Source of the DNA: Hoylesella oralis ATCC 33269
GTDB taxonomy: Bacteria > Bacteroidota > Bacteroidia > Bacteroidales > Bacteroidaceae
Direction of reading: 5' to 3'
Length of the DNA: 64,000 nucleotides
Assembly: GCF_000185145.2 (NCBI RefSeq)
Contig: NZ_GL833119.1
Coordinates: forward strand, 434,001 to 498,000
Shown: piece by piece, positions 28,693 to 38,707 of the stretch
How positions within the stretch are numbered: the first letter of the stretch is position 1
How the letters are laid out: every line of letters starts with the position of its first letter
The notes under the pieces: generated by a model
Database searches by the model: none
What the model saw: only the letters and a program-made list of their open reading frames with translations
Told to the model about the DNA's origin: nothing
Program-made: the position numbers and the translations under genes

Positions 28693-29700
28693 ATGACACA
28701 ATATACAGCACAGGATTATAAAAAAGGTCAGCCCCGTTGGTGCCCGGGATGCGGCGATCATTTCTTTCTGTCGTCTCTGCATAAGGCAATGGCCGAAATA
28801 GGCGTACCGCCCTACGAGACGGCCGTAATATCGGGTATAGGATGCTCGAGTCGGCTGCCTTATTACGTCAATACGTATGCCATGCAGACCATTCACGGGC
28901 GTGCAGCGGCAGTAGCCACAGGAGCCAAGGTGGTTAACCCCAAGCTCACGATATGGCAAATAAGCGGTGATGGCGACGGACTTGCCATTGGCGGCAACCA
29001 TTTCATACATGCCATGCGCCGCAATGTAGACTTGAATATGATCCTACTCAACAATCGTATCTACGGTTTAACAAAGGGACAATACAGTCCGACGTCGCCT
29101 CGAGGCTTCGTGTCCAAGTCGTCTCCGTTCGGTACAGTGGAGGATCCGTTCCGTCCGGCGGAGCTTTGTTTCGGTGCACGCGGTAGGTTTTTCGCCCGTG
29201 CAGTGGCTACCGACGGACCGCGAACCGTCGATGTGTTGAAAGCGGCATACTACCATAAAGGCTCTGCCGTATGCGAAATACTGCAACATTGCGTGATTTT
29301 TAACGATGGAGCCTATACTCCTGTGTACTCCAAAGACGGCAGAAAGATGAATGCCATCTACGTAGAACACGGCAAACCGCTTGTATTCGGCGAGAATAAT
29401 GAGTACGGACTGATGCAACAAGGCTTCGGTCTGAAGGTGGTAAAACTCGGTGAAAACGGCATAACCATTGATGATATCCTCGTTCACGATGCCCATTGTG
29501 AAGACGATACGCTGCAACTGAAGCTCGCCATGATGGACAATGAGCACGGTTTCCCCGTTGCCTTGGGCGTGATAAGAGACGTTGAAGCTCCCGTATACGA
29601 TGAGTGCATAAATGCTCAGATAGAGGAAGTAAAGGCAAAGAAGAAGTATCATACCTTCGAAGAACTGCTCGAAACCAACGAAATTTGGGAGGTGGAATAA
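28693..29700 (+). CDS. korB: 2-oxoacid:ferredoxin oxidoreductase, beta subunit
   Basis: A 335-residue thiamine-diphosphate-binding subunit. PRWCPGCGDHFFLSS near the N-terminus carries the Cys pair for the iron-sulfur cluster. GIGCSSRLPYYV and the ThDP motif SGDGDGLAIGGNHFIHAMRRN with NNRIYGLTKGQYSPTS follow. It is cotranscribed with korA and works as an alpha/beta complex in the cytoplasm, linking carbon metabolism to ferredoxin. Confidence 0.94.
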   Translation: MTQYTAQDYKKGQPRWCPGCGDHFFLSSLHKAMAEIGVPPYETAVISGIGCSSRLPYYVNTYAMQTIHGRAAAVATGAKVVNPKLTIWQISGDGDGLAIGGNHFIHAMRRNVDLNMILLNNRIYGLTKGQYSPTSPRGFVSKSSPFGTVEDPFRPAELCFGARGRFFARAVATDGPRTVDVLKAAYYHKGSAVCEILQHCVIFNDGAYTPVYSKDGRKMNAIYVEHGKPLVFGENNEYGLMQQGFGLKVVKLGENGITIDDILVHDAHCEDDTLQLKLAMMDNEHGFPVALGVIRDVEAPVYDECINAQIEEVKAKKKYHTFEELLETNEIWEVE

Positions 29701-29723
29701 CGATAAAAAGAGGTAGAAACGAA

Positions 29724-29760
29724 CATACGCCCCGAAACTGCAATAGTTTCGGGGCGTATG
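29724..29760. terminator. Strong hairpin between convergent korB and upp
   Basis: A perfect 16-bp stem (29724-29739 with 29745-29760) with a 5-base loop, 24 bases after the korB stop. It lacks a T-run, but its position between converging genes and its GC-rich stem support a bidirectional terminator. The rest of the spacer to 29970 shows nothing further. Confidence 0.75.
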
Positions 29761-29970
29761 CGTATAAGATTTCAGTATTTAATAGCTGTTCGGTTGAATT
29801 CATATACTGAATATACATATATAAAAAACAAATCTCAGTTGCCGTCGGTTCGGCAGATACTGCCAACCGATAATGGGAATAGGTAGAGCATCTAAGGCGA
29901 TTAGGGAATAAGGATAATGCCCTTACATATACTCTCTGATTACCTTAGGAACAAGGGTTAGTTGAAGTGG

Positions 29971-30630
29971 TTAAAGCTTGTCGCCGTAACAAAGGTCGCC
30001 GGCATCGCCGAAACCCGGTACGATATATTTATGTTCATTCATACCCGGATCGATTGCAGCGCACCATATAGTGGTCTTATCTTCAGGGAATGTCTTGCAT
30101 ATATGGTCTATACCTTCGGGCGTTGCAATAACACAAGCCACGTGAATACGCTTGGGTGTTCCTTTCGTAAGAAACGCCTTGTAACCGAGTTCCATACTTC
30201 CACCGGTAGCAAGCATCGGATCTGCAATGATCAGAGTCTTCTGATCGATGCTCGGAGTGGCGAGATATTCCACATGGATGCCTACGTTATGATGCTCGGC
30301 ATCGGTATATTCGCGATACGCACTTACGAAAGCATTGCCCGCATGGTCGAATATATTCAGGAAACCGTTATGGAACGGTAGCCCTGCACGGAATATCGTG
30401 GCAAGCACGATCTTATCTGTAGGAACATTAACCTTGGAGATACCGAGCGGTGTGGCTATCTCCTTAGACTCGTAATCGAGTGTCTTGGAGATTTCGAATG
30501 CCTCATATTCACCGATACGCTGGATGTTATTGCGGAATAGAAGGCGGTTCTTCTGGTATTCAACATCGCGCATTTCTGCAAGATACTGGTTGATAATCGA
30601 GTTTACTTCGCTGAAATTGATAATTTCCAT
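29971..30630 (-). CDS. upp: Uracil phosphoribosyltransferase
   Basis: A 219-residue pyrimidine-salvage enzyme converting uracil and PRPP to UMP. The start is the ATG at 30630 (MEIINFSEVNS). A longer TTG-initiated frame back to 30768 has no family support and overlaps the leader. Motifs: FRAGLPFHNGFLNIFDHA for uracil-site residues and the PRPP loop LIIADPMLATGGSM. The C-terminal IDPGMNEHKYIVPGFGDAGD is typical of UPRTs. Single gene, convergent with korAB. Confidence 0.93.
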   Translation of the reverse strand: MEIINFSEVNSIINQYLAEMRDVEYQKNRLLFRNNIQRIGEYEAFEISKTLDYESKEIATPLGISKVNVPTDKIVLATIFRAGLPFHNGFLNIFDHAGNAFVSAYREYTDAEHHNVGIHVEYLATPSIDQKTLIIADPMLATGGSMELGYKAFLTKGTPKRIHVACVIATPEGIDHICKTFPEDKTTIWCAAIDPGMNEHKYIVPGFGDAGDLCYGDKL

Positions 30631-30778
30631 TGTGTTAACTTTAGGGTTCCGGGCATCAAGTAGTTGTTCTTTATCCGAAGTCTTTTGAAGGTGTCTCAGC
30701 CCGGTGTCTGGTACACACATCCAACTTTCAGCGTGCAAAATTATGAAAAATCCGTCTATTTTTGCCAAGTCTAAATTG

Positions 30779-30786
30779 CAAATATA
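30779..30786 (-). promoter_or_regulatory. -7 box of upp
   Basis: On the minus strand the bases read TATATTTG, an exact TAnnTTTG match. It implies a leader of roughly 140 bases before the upp ATG. Confidence 0.5.
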
Positions 30787-30858
30787 GAAAGCTATTGCAA
30801 GATTTTAAATTCTTTAACCTAAAAAGAATAAGCAAAATGGATATTTATAAACCTATTC

Positions 30859-30889
30859 TTTGCAAAACGCGACATTTTTGTTAACTTTG
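30859..30889 (+). promoter_or_regulatory. Consensus promoter of pckA
   Basis: TTTG at 30859-30862, a 19-base spacer and TAACTTTG at 30882-30889 fit the Bacteroidetes primary-sigma promoter exactly. The expected start is near 30896, about 50 bases before the pckA ATG. Confidence 0.8.
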
Positions 30890-30946
30890 TCGCCACTAAA
30901 AGGATAATTGAAAGAATTCATTTACAACTTAAATACATTTAGAAAA

Positions 30947-32560
30947 ATGGCAAAGTTTGACAAGTCTGTATTAGAAAAGTATGGAATAACAGGTACTACT
31001 GAAGTTCTATACAATCCTTCTTATGAGGTACTCTTCAACGAAGAGACCAAGGAAGGTCTTAAAGGTTTTGAAGTAGGTCGCGAAACAGAACTCGGTGCTG
31101 TAAACGTAATGACAGGTATTTATACCGGTCGTTCTCCTAAAGATAAGTTCATCGTTGATGACGAGAATTCTCACGATACAGTATGGTGGACTTCCGAAGA
31201 ATATAAAAATGACAACCATCGTGCAAGCAAAGAAGCGTGGAATGCGGTAAAGGAAATCGCGAAAAAAGAGCTTTCTAACAAGCGTCTGTTTGTTGTTGAC
31301 GGCTTCTGCGGTACGCACAAAGATACACGTATGAAGGTTCGTTTCATCGTTGAAGTTGCTTGGCAAGCTCATTTTGTTACGAATATGTTCATTCGTCCCC
31401 AAAGTGAAGCCGACTTCGAACAGGAACCTGACTTCATTGTTTATAATGCATCCAAGGCTAAGGTCGAGAACTATAAGGAGCTTGGCCTGAACTCTGAGAC
31501 TGCTGTCGTATTCAATGTAACCAGCAAGGAGCAAGTGATTATTAACACATGGTATGGAGGCGAGATGAAAAAAGGTATGTTCTCGATGATGAACTACTTC
31601 CTTCCGTTGAAAGGAATTGCCTCTATGCACTGCTCTGCCAATACCGATATGAACGGAGAGAATACAGCTATATTCTTCGGACTCTCAGGAACTGGTAAGA
31701 CTACACTGTCTACCGATCCGAAACGCAAACTTATCGGAGATGATGAACACGGATGGGATGATAAGGGTGTATTCAACTTCGAAGGCGGTTGCTATGCAAA
31801 GGTAATCAACCTCGACAAGGAAGCTGAGCCCGATATTTATGGCGCTATTACACGTGATGCACTGTTGGAAAATGTAACAGTAGATGCTAATGGCAAGATA
31901 GATTTCGCTGATAAGAGCGTTACAGAGAACACTCGTGTGTCTTATCCTATCTATCATATCAAGAATATTCAGCGCCCTGCTTCCGAAGGACCGGCTGCCA
32001 AGCAAGTTATCTTCCTATCTGCAGATGCATTCGGAGTACTTCCTCCGGTATCTATACTGAATGCCGAGCAAACCAAGTATTATTTCCTCTCCGGCTTTAC
32101 AGCTAAGTTGGCAGGTACAGAGCGCGGCATCACCGAGCCTACTCCTACATTCTCGGCTTGCTTCGGTCAGGCTTTCCTTGAGTTGCATCCTACAAAATAT
32201 GCAGAAGAGTTGGTAAAGAAGATGCAAAAGAGCGGTGCTAAAGCATATCTCGTTAATACCGGATGGAACGGAACTGGCAAGCGTATTTCTATCAAAGATA
32301 CACGCGGCATTATCGATGCAATATTGAATCATTCTATCGATTCGGCACCAACAAAGACGATACCTTACTTCAATTTCGTCGTTCCTACGAAGTTAGAAGG
32401 CGTTGCTACCGACATTCTCGATCCTCGCGATACCTATGCAAACGCATCGCAGTGGGAGGAGAAAGCCAAAGACCTCGCCGCACGTTTCATTAAGAACTTC
32501 CAGAAATATGAAGGCAACGAGGCCGGTAAGACCCTCGTAGCTGCAGGTCCTCAGCTATAA
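30947..32560 (+). CDS. pckA: Phosphoenolpyruvate carboxykinase (ATP)
   Basis: A 537-residue enzyme interconverting oxaloacetate and phosphoenolpyruvate with ATP/ADP. In fermenting Bacteroidales it usually runs toward oxaloacetate for the succinate/propionate route (established for the group, not visible here). The ATG at 30947 ([11 protein letters not shown]) is chosen over an upstream in-frame TTG. Motifs: the kinase-1a P-loop [11 protein letters not shown], kinase-2 LIGDDEHGW and the substrate stretch [10 protein letters not shown]. Length matches the E. coli enzyme. Confidence 0.97.
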   Translation: MAKFDKSVLEKYGITGTTEVLYNPSYEVLFNEETKEGLKGFEVGRETELGAVNVMTGIYTGRSPKDKFIVDDENSHDTVWWTSEEYKNDNHRASKEAWNAVKEIAKKELSNKRLFVVDGFCGTHKDTRMKVRFIVEVAWQAHFVTNMFIRPQSEADFEQEPDFIVYNASKAKVENYKELGLNSETAVVFNVTSKEQVIINTWYGGEMKKGMFSMMNYFLPLKGIASMHCSANTDMNGENTAIFFGLSGTGKTTLSTDPKRKLIGDDEHGWDDKGVFNFEGGCYAKVINLDKEAEPDIYGAITRDALLENVTVDANGKIDFADKSVTENTRVSYPIYHIKNIQRPASEGPAAKQVIFLSADAFGVLPPVSILNAEQTKYYFLSGFTAKLAGTERGITEPTPTFSACFGQAFLELHPTKYAEELVKKMQKSGAKAYLVNTGWNGTGKRISIKDTRGIIDAILNHSIDSAPTKTIPYFNFVVPTKLEGVATDILDPRDTYANASQWEEKAKDLAARFIKNFQKYEGNEAGKTLVAAGPQL

Positions 32561-32589
32561 TCTTTGATACTATTTATCAAATCATAGGC

Positions 32590-32621
32590 ATAGGCTCACC
32601 TTCTCAATAAGGTGAGCCTAT
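32590..32621 (+). terminator. Terminator of pckA
   Basis: A perfect 13-bp stem (ATAGGCTCACCTT / AAGGTGAGCCTAT) with a 6-base loop, 29 bases after the stop and followed by TTCATTTT. Confidence 0.85.
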
Positions 32622-32709
32622 TTCATTTTGTCCGCATACAGGCGGTTAACGCATTCTTATTGACTTATATCAAAGAAAAGGGAAAATGATAAAAATGACA
32701 TGCAGATGA

Positions 32710-32740
32710 TTTGTACTTAATGGCAAAAACATTAATTTTG
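32710..32740 (+). promoter_or_regulatory. Consensus promoter with no gene directly downstream
   Basis: TTTG at 32710-32713, a 19-base spacer and TAATTTTG at 32733-32740 match the consensus exactly. No plausible protein gene follows within the next 220 bases, which points to a non-coding transcript. Confidence 0.75.
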
Positions 32741-32746
32741 CACTTG

Positions 32747-32967
32747 TATTCGCGAGAATATAATTCATACAATAAGTTTTCATTAGGTTAGTAGTTTGAT
32801 AGATTTTTTAAGGTAAAGATTATGTTATTAGATTTTGAAACAATCGTTGTGTGGGGATATGTACGATAGTGGCATTTTAAACCGTTGTCGACTTTAGCAT
32901 ACACCGCACACGTTAACATTATTCTTTAGAGAGGAAAGTATGAGTGATTCATGCTTTCCTCTTTTTT
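32747..32967 (+). ncRNA. Candidate structured small RNA, about 220 nt
   Basis: The transcript predicted from the promoter at 32710-32740 would begin at about 32747 and end at a very strong intrinsic terminator. Three structures are seen. A 5-bp hairpin with a GCGA (GNRA) tetraloop lies at 32747-32760, at the predicted 5' end. A long irregular hairpin at 32849-32911 has stems GTGTG/CACAC, GG/CC, TATG/CATA and CGATAGTGG/CCGTTGTCG around a 9-base loop. The third is the terminator at 32931-32967. The only reading frame is a 15-codon one at 32822. The RNA class is not recognised; a divergent 6S-type RNA is possible but I cannot show its closing stem. Confidence 0.65.
32931..32967 (+). terminator. 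Intrinsic terminator of the candidate small RNA
   Basis: A 13-bp stem (GAGGAAAGTATGA at 32931-32943 with TCATGCTTTCCTC at 32949-32961, one GU pair), a 5-base loop and six T residues. This is a textbook Rho-independent terminator and is not linked to any upstream protein gene. Confidence 0.88.
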
Positions 32968-33097
32968 CGTTAATAGAGCGAGGGGCACGTGTTTGGCGTA
33001 TAAAAGATAAACACTAAACAAACTTAAAAATTACGTTTGTATTCGATAAATTACCTAATAAAGTTAGAAATTAGACTGCTATTTGCAGAATTCTAAT

Positions 33098-33105
33098 TAA
33101 ATTTG
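33098..33105 (+). promoter_or_regulatory. -7 box before the DUF6242 gene
   Basis: TAAATTTG matches TAnnTTTG and lies 25 bases before the ATG at 33131. No -33 TTTG is found at the usual distance. Confidence 0.45.
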
Positions 33106-33130
33106 CAGCTAAAATAATAATTGGAGTGTA

Positions 33131-34558
33131 ATGAAAAGGAAGCTATTGCCTTTTATCGTGCTGTTTTCAGCCATATTTTTATTCGACTCTTGCCTCAATG
33201 ATAACGATAATGGGGTGGTTTATTATAATGATACGGCGATTACAGGTTTCACGCCGGGTACGCTGAACCAGTATTTACATACTAAAACAGCTTCGGGTAA
33301 GGACAGTGTATATAAGAAAACTCTCACCGGAAGCAAATTTCCGTTCTATATAGACCAGATGAAGAACGAGATTTACAATCCCGACTCTCTGCCTTACGGT
33401 ACGGATGCAAAACACGTAATCTGTACGATTACAAGTAAAAATTCGGGAGTCATCGCACTGAAATCCATAACGAGCGATTCGATGAAATATCATTCGAACA
33501 CCGATTCGATAGACTTTACGCAACCGCGCAAAGTATATGTGTACAATCTTTCCAACACTGCCTCGCGGATATATACCGTCCGTGTGAATGTACACCAGCA
33601 GGAGCCCGATGTATTCAATTGGGTGAAAGGTCTCCCCGCCAATACACAATTGGCAGCCTTGTCTGCAATGCATGCTGTAGCCAACAACGGAAACATCTAC
33701 GTATATGGCATAGGTGCAAGCGGCTCAGAAGCATACTCTACTGCCGATACAGATGGCACCCAATGGACGAAGATGGCACTTAATGTAACGCTGAGTGCAG
33801 ACGCTTGTCGTAACATCGTGGTAAAAGAGAATAAATTTTATGCACTGAACAACGGTACAGTATTGGTTTCTACCGACGGCGCTACGTGGCAGCAGGTAAG
33901 CACGGTTGCCAGTCTGAAACGAATGGTCGGTGCAAGCAGCACCAAATTATATGCCGTAACGACCAATAACAAGATTGCGATGTCTGCCGATAACGGCAAA
34001 ACTTGGAACAACGAATCTATGGATACAGACACCAAAATGCTGCCCACAGAGTCGATCAGCTTTATTAGTACGCCGCTGGCAACCAATGATTCCACCTATA
34101 AACTGACTATTGTGGGCAATCGGGATGCCACTGAATTTGCGCAAGACAGTCATGCCATGGTCTGGGGAAAGGTAGAAGAAAACGCACAGAACTCCGAAAA
34201 CCAGTCGTGGAGCTATTATGAAGTATCGTCAGACAACCGTTTTGTGGCGCCACATCTACGAGGTATTCAGGTTATCGGCTACGGCAACGTTCTGCTTGCT
34301 TTCGGTGGAACAGGCATAGGAAGTTACGTTGCAACGCCGTTCTCGCAATTTTATGAAAGTTTGGATGGTGGTATCACATGGAAAAAGAACGAAAATATCA
34401 CCGTTCCGTCTGATTTCTCTTCAAGCGAAGAGTCGTTCACGATGGTAAAAGACAGCAAGAATTTCGTTTGGATTATCTGCGGGTTATCCGGTCAGGTATG
34501 GAAAGGACGAACGAATAAATTGGGATGGGCTACTACTCAAACGTCATTCTACAAATAA
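33131..34558 (+). CDS. DUF6242-type lipoprotein with Asp-box repeats
   Basis: A 475-residue lipoprotein (lipobox Cys21 in FLFDSCLND). The N-terminal domain (about 30-160) resembles DUF6242, recalled from Prevotella and Bacteroides. The C-terminal part contains BNR/Asp-box motifs of the form S-x-D-x-G-x-T-W: STDGATW, SADNGKTW and SLDGGITW, indicating a beta-propeller as in sialidase-like folds. No catalytic residues of sialidases can be seen. It precedes the envelope cluster (29 bases to the next gene), so an envelope role is plausible. Function unknown. Confidence 0.7.
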   Translation: MKRKLLPFIVLFSAIFLFDSCLNDNDNGVVYYNDTAITGFTPGTLNQYLHTKTASGKDSVYKKTLTGSKFPFYIDQMKNEIYNPDSLPYGTDAKHVICTITSKNSGVIALKSITSDSMKYHSNTDSIDFTQPRKVYVYNLSNTASRIYTVRVNVHQQEPDVFNWVKGLPANTQLAALSAMHAVANNGNIYVYGIGASGSEAYSTADTDGTQWTKMALNVTLSADACRNIVVKENKFYALNNGTVLVSTDGATWQQVSTVASLKRMVGASSTKLYAVTTNNKIAMSADNGKTWNNESMDTDTKMLPTESISFISTPLATNDSTYKLTIVGNRDATEFAQDSHAMVWGKVEENAQNSENQSWSYYEVSSDNRFVAPHLRGIQVIGYGNVLLAFGGTGIGSYVATPFSQFYESLDGGITWKKNENITVPSDFSSSEESFTMVKDSKNFVWIICGLSGQVWKGRTNKLGWATTQTSFYK

Positions 34559-34586
34559 ATGAAATGATATATAAACGGCTGTCCGT

Positions 34587-35270
34587 ATGAAGAAAACAGT
34601 CTTGATGATGGCACTTCTGCTCGGCGTATTGGTTGCAAAAGCGCAAGACGATATGGAGTATCGCATGGAATTTGGTGCGGGTGTGGGCATGGTGTCTTAT
34701 GAAGGCGATTTCAACGGTAACGTTTTAAAGAATATGCAACCCATGGCATCGGTTATATGGCGTTATAACCTCAGTCCGTACATGGGCTTGAAAGCTATGG
34801 GTATATACGGTAAGTTAAAAGGTTCTTCTACCGATGTAAAGACTTATTATCCGGATTTAGAACAAACACCCTATAAGTTTAACAATAGTCTTGTAGATAT
34901 AGGTCTGACATACGAATACAATTTTTGGCCCTACGGAACCGGTCGTGATTACCGAGGAGCACAAAGGTTAACGCCTTTCGTATTCGGTGGACTGGGCACA
35001 ACTTATGTGTCGGGCGGCGGTAAAAACGTATTTACGGCCAATATACCATTGGGATTGGGAGTGAAGTATAAGGTAGGAGACCGGCTGAACCTCGGAATTG
35101 AATGGGCTATGCACTTCTCGTTGAGTGATAAACTTGACGGCCGGAAGGATCCGTATCAGATATCCAGCAGCGGTATGTTCAAGAATACCGACTGCTATTC
35201 CGCACTCCAAATAACGCTGACTTATAGTTTTATGGCCAAATGCAGAACTTGTCACAATGAATACGAATAA
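34587..35270 (+). CDS. Outer-membrane beta-barrel protein (DUF6089-like)
   Basis: A 227-residue protein with a signal peptide (about 1-19, VLVAKAQ) and alternating aromatic/hydrophobic strands ([49 protein letters not shown]). This is the pattern of a small 8-10 stranded barrel. Its position before uppS and bamA is, as I recall, conserved in Bacteroidales, and the family is DUF6089. It overlaps uppS by 14 bases, indicating translational coupling. The C-terminus is unusual in having four residues beyond CRTC. Confidence 0.7.
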   Translation: MKKTVLMMALLLGVLVAKAQDDMEYRMEFGAGVGMVSYEGDFNGNVLKNMQPMASVIWRYNLSPYMGLKAMGIYGKLKGSSTDVKTYYPDLEQTPYKFNNSLVDIGLTYEYNFWPYGTGRDYRGAQRLTPFVFGGLGTTYVSGGGKNVFTANIPLGLGVKYKVGDRLNLGIEWAMHFSLSDKLDGRKDPYQISSSGMFKNTDCYSALQITLTYSFMAKCRTCHNEYE

Positions 35271-36012
35271 AATAGATATGGAACGCATACCGCGCCATAT
35301 AGCCATAATCATGGACGGTAACGGGCGATGGGCGGCAGAACAAGGCAAACCGCGCAGCTTCGGACATCAGGCAGGTGTAGATACTGTTCGCCGGATCACA
35401 TCGGAGTGTACGCGCTTGGGAGTTAAATATCTTACTTTATATACTTTTTCTACAGAGAATTGGAACCGGCCGGCCGACGAGATTTCGGCATTGATGGGGC
35501 TGGTACTTTCGTCGCTCGAAGACGAAATCTTCATGAAGAATAATGTGCGGTTCCGCGTGATAGGCGATGTAAGTCGTCTGCCCGAAGACGTTCAGCGTAA
35601 ACTTCGTGAAACCGAGGAGCATACGGCAGCCAACAAAAATATGACGATGGTGGTGGCTTTAAGCTATTCCTCGCGCTGGGAGATCGCCAAAGCCGTGCGG
35701 CACATAGCCAAAGAAGCCGTAGCAGGGAATATCAATGTCGACGATATCGACGAAGAAACGGTATCTCGAGAACTTTCCACAAATTTCATGCCCGATCCCG
35801 ATCTGCTGATCAGAACGGGCGGCGAGTTGCGCATCTCCAATTATCTGCTTTGGCAGATAGCCTATTCCGAACTGTATTTCTGCGATACCTACTGGCCCGA
35901 TTTCGACAAAGAAGACCTGCACAAGGCCATTCTAAGTTATCAGAAACGCCAACGTAGATACGGGAGAACCGAAGACCAGATTGAGAACGAAAATAAAAAT
36001 CAGAATGAATAA
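35257..36012 (+). CDS. uppS: Isoprenyl (undecaprenyl) diphosphate synthase
   Basis: A 251-residue cis-prenyltransferase that makes the lipid carrier for peptidoglycan and surface glycans. Motifs: [13 protein letters not shown] with the catalytic Asp, [21 protein letters not shown], and [19 protein letters not shown] near the C-terminus. The ATG at 35257 is preferred because relatives carry about seven residues before the ERIPRH segment. It overlaps the preceding gene by 14 bases and bamA by 8 bases. Confidence 0.95.
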   Translation: MNTNKIDMERIPRHIAIIMDGNGRWAAEQGKPRSFGHQAGVDTVRRITSECTRLGVKYLTLYTFSTENWNRPADEISALMGLVLSSLEDEIFMKNNVRFRVIGDVSRLPEDVQRKLRETEEHTAANKNMTMVVALSYSSRWEIAKAVRHIAKEAVAGNINVDDIDEETVSRELSTNFMPDPDLLIRTGGELRISNYLLWQIAYSELYFCDTYWPDFDKEDLHKAILSYQKRQRRYGRTEDQIENENKNQNE

Positions 36013-38620
36013 TATAAATAAGGTGTTGATAGCCGTTGCCGCTTTTACTTGCAGCATGGGCATCCAAGCACAAGATAAGATTGTAAATCCCGACATAAGT
36101 TATGCCGGATCGCCCCGTACGCTGATCATCGGAGGCATCAATGTGTCGGGTGTAGACGGTTATGAAGACTATATGCTCACCGGTATTTCAGGCCTGTCGG
36201 TAGGCGAAGAGATTGTTGTACCGGGCAATGCCATTACAGATGCCGTGAAAAGGTATTGGAAACATGGCTTGTTTTCCGATGTTTCGATATCGGCCGATTC
36301 TATTATCGGCAACAAAATATGGTTGCATGTAAGCCTGCGTACTCGTCCTCGCGTATCGGTTATCAATTATGTGGGGCTCAAGAAAAGCGAACGTGAAGAC
36401 ATGGAAGCCAAGCTGGGTTTGCTCCGTGGAGCACAGATTACGCCGAACATGATAGACCGCGCAAAAATTCTTGCCAAAAAGTATTTTGACGATAAAGGTT
36501 TCAAGAATGCCGATATAGAGATACAGCAACGCGATGATGTGGCTAACAAAAATCAGGTTATTCTTGATGTTATCATCGACAAGAAAGAAAAAATGCGCGT
36601 CCGCAACATTACGATCGACGGGAACAAAGCGCTTTCCAATTCCAAGATCAAGGGCGGACTTTTCAAGAAAGGGGCTTTTGCCAAAACTCACGAGGCAGGC
36701 AAATTATCTACTTTCCTTAAGTCGAAAAAATATACGCCCGACCGTTGGAAACAAGACAGAGAGAACCTTATCAATAAGTATAACGAACTGGGATACCGAG
36801 ATGCAACCATCACCGAAGACAGCGTATGGAATGCCGACAATAAACATGTGAACATCTATGTAAAGGTAGACGAGGGGAAGAAATATTTTATCCGTAACGT
36901 AACATGGGTGGGCAATACCGTTTATCCGACCGATTACCTGAATGCTATCCTCGGTATGAAGAAAGGCGACGTGTATAATCAGAAGCTACTGAACAAACGT
37001 TTGAGGGAAGATGACGATGCTGCCGGAAATCTTTATTACAACAACGGCTACGTTTTTTCGAGTATAGAACCCACAGAAGTGAATATAGACGGAGACTCTA
37101 TCGACCTTGAAATGCGTGTGCAGGAAGGACCGCAAGCACATTTGAGCCATGTTCGCATCAACGGTAACGACCGTTTGTACGAGAATGTTGTTCGACGCGA
37201 ACTGCGTACAAAACCCGGAGATTTGTTCTCCAAAGAATCTCTCCAACGTTCGCAGCGCGAATTGGCATCTATGGGACACTTCGATCCCGAAAAGATTATT
37301 CCCGATATCAAACCGGATTATGAAAACGGAACAGTAGACGTAAACTGGAATCTTGCACAAAAGAGCAACGACCAAGTGGAGTTCTCTCTCGGTTGGGGAC
37401 AGACTGGAGTCATCGGACGTATAGGTTTGAAACTCAACAACTTCTCCATGCGTAACCTCTTTAACAAAAACCGAGAGCATCGAGGCATTATGCCTATCGG
37501 CGACGGAGAGGTTCTTTCCATCGGTGCACAGACCAATGGAACCTATTATCAGTCGTATAATGCGAGCTATTCTACTAACTGGTTCGGCGGTAAACGGCCT
37601 ATTCAGTTCAGCGTGGGAGCCTATTTCAGTAAGCAAACCGACGTATCGAGCAACTATTATAATAGCGGCTATTTGAATAACTATTATAATTATATGTACG
37701 GCTATGGCAACTATGCTTACAACAACTATGAGAACTATTACGATCCCGATAAGTATGTAAAACTCTTTGGACTGACACTCGGATGGGGAAAACGCTTGCG
37801 TTGGCCCGATGATTACTTCCAGTTATCGGTACAACTTGCCTATACCCGTTACATGTTGAAGAACTGGAGATACTTCTTGCTTACCACTGGTAACTCTAAC
37901 AACCTTAACCTCAGTGTAGCATTAAGCCGTACATCTACCGATAATCAACTGTTCCCTCGTCGGGGTTCCGAGTTTACTGCTTCGGTAACAATCACGCCGC
38001 CTTGGTCTAAGTGGGATAATAAAGATTACGAACACCTTGCCACCAATCGCCAATCAGCTACCTATGAAAAGGAGCAACAAGAGAAGTACCGTTGGGTGGA
38101 ATACCATAAGTGGAAATTCAAATCCAAGACATATACCGCACTTTCAGGCGGTCAAAAGTGCTTCGTTCTTATGACTCGAGTAGAAATGGGCCTGCTGGGC
38201 AGCTTCAACAAATACAAGAAATCGCCCTTCGAAACCTATTATATGGGTGGCGATGGTATGAGCGGATATTCTACAAGCTATGCCGAAGAAACCATCGGTT
38301 TGCGCGGTTATGAGAACGGATCGCTTACACCTTACGGCTACGAAGGTTATGCCTACGACCGCTTTACACTCGAGTTGCGCTATCCGTTCCTACTCGGCAA
38401 TACCACTATCTACGGGCTCGGGTTCGCAGAGGCCGGTAATGCGTGGAACGACACCAAGAGATTTAATCCGTTCGACATGAAGCGCAGCGCCGGTTTGGGC
38501 GTGCGCATTTTCCTGCCGATGGTAGGTCTTATGGGTATCGACTGGGCTTACGGTTTCGATAAGGTATTCGGTCAGAAAGGCGGAAGTCAGTTCCATTTCA
38601 TTCTCGGACAAGAATTCTAA
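36005..38620 (+). CDS. bamA: Outer-membrane protein assembly factor BamA
   Basis: An 871-residue Omp85 protein that inserts barrels into the outer membrane. The ATG at 36005 is chosen because it starts the signal peptide (cleavage near MGIQAQ). About five POTRA repeats (to about residue 450) precede the 16-stranded barrel, which ends [22 protein letters not shown] is the family's RGY-type stretch in the lid loop. Residues about 549-582 form an unusual Tyr/Asn-rich insertion (many NYY, NYE, GYG units), probably an extracellular loop. The gene overlaps uppS by 8 bases. Confidence 0.95.
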   Translation: MNNINKVLIAVAAFTCSMGIQAQDKIVNPDISYAGSPRTLIIGGINVSGVDGYEDYMLTGISGLSVGEEIVVPGNAITDAVKRYWKHGLFSDVSISADSIIGNKIWLHVSLRTRPRVSVINYVGLKKSEREDMEAKLGLLRGAQITPNMIDRAKILAKKYFDDKGFKNADIEIQQRDDVANKNQVILDVIIDKKEKMRVRNITIDGNKALSNSKIKGGLFKKGAFAKTHEAGKLSTFLKSKKYTPDRWKQDRENLINKYNELGYRDATITEDSVWNADNKHVNIYVKVDEGKKYFIRNVTWVGNTVYPTDYLNAILGMKKGDVYNQKLLNKRLREDDDAAGNLYYNNGYVFSSIEPTEVNIDGDSIDLEMRVQEGPQAHLSHVRINGNDRLYENVVRRELRTKPGDLFSKESLQRSQRELASMGHFDPEKIIPDIKPDYENGTVDVNWNLAQKSNDQVEFSLGWGQTGVIGRIGLKLNNFSMRNLFNKNREHRGIMPIGDGEVLSIGAQTNGTYYQSYNASYSTNWFGGKRPIQFSVGAYFSKQTDVSSNYYNSGYLNNYYNYMYGYGNYAYNNYENYYDPDKYVKLFGLTLGWGKRLRWPDDYFQLSVQLAYTRYMLKNWRYFLLTTGNSNNLNLSVALSRTSTDNQLFPRRGSEFTASVTITPPWSKWDNKDYEHLATNRQSATYEKEQQEKYRWVEYHKWKFKSKTYTALSGGQKCFVLMTRVEMGLLGSFNKYKKSPFETYYMGGDGMSGYSTSYAEETIGLRGYENGSLTPYGYEGYAYDRFTLELRYPFLLGNTTIYGLGFAEAGNAWNDTKRFNPFDMKRSAGLGVRIFLPMVGLMGIDWAYGFDKVFGQKGGSQFHFILGQEF

Positions 38621-38707
38621 AAGCAAAAAGGCTAAGGGGCAAAAAGGTAAAAAATACAAAGAAGGCTTGCTGCTCCTGCCTTACATTTAAATTATGGAGG
38701 AATAACT

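Noticed and set aside
30631..30768. Longer upp protein starting at TTG 30768
   Set aside because: The extra 46 residues have no family support, and the ATG at 30630 gives the normal length.
32747..32967. Firm assignment of the small RNA as 6S RNA or tmRNA
   Set aside because: No tRNA-like ends or tag frame for tmRNA, and I cannot show the closing helix and central bubble of 6S RNA.
33131..34558. Sialidase function for the Asp-box lipoprotein
   Set aside because: Asp-boxes are present but the Arg triad and catalytic Tyr/Glu context of sialidases are not recognisable.
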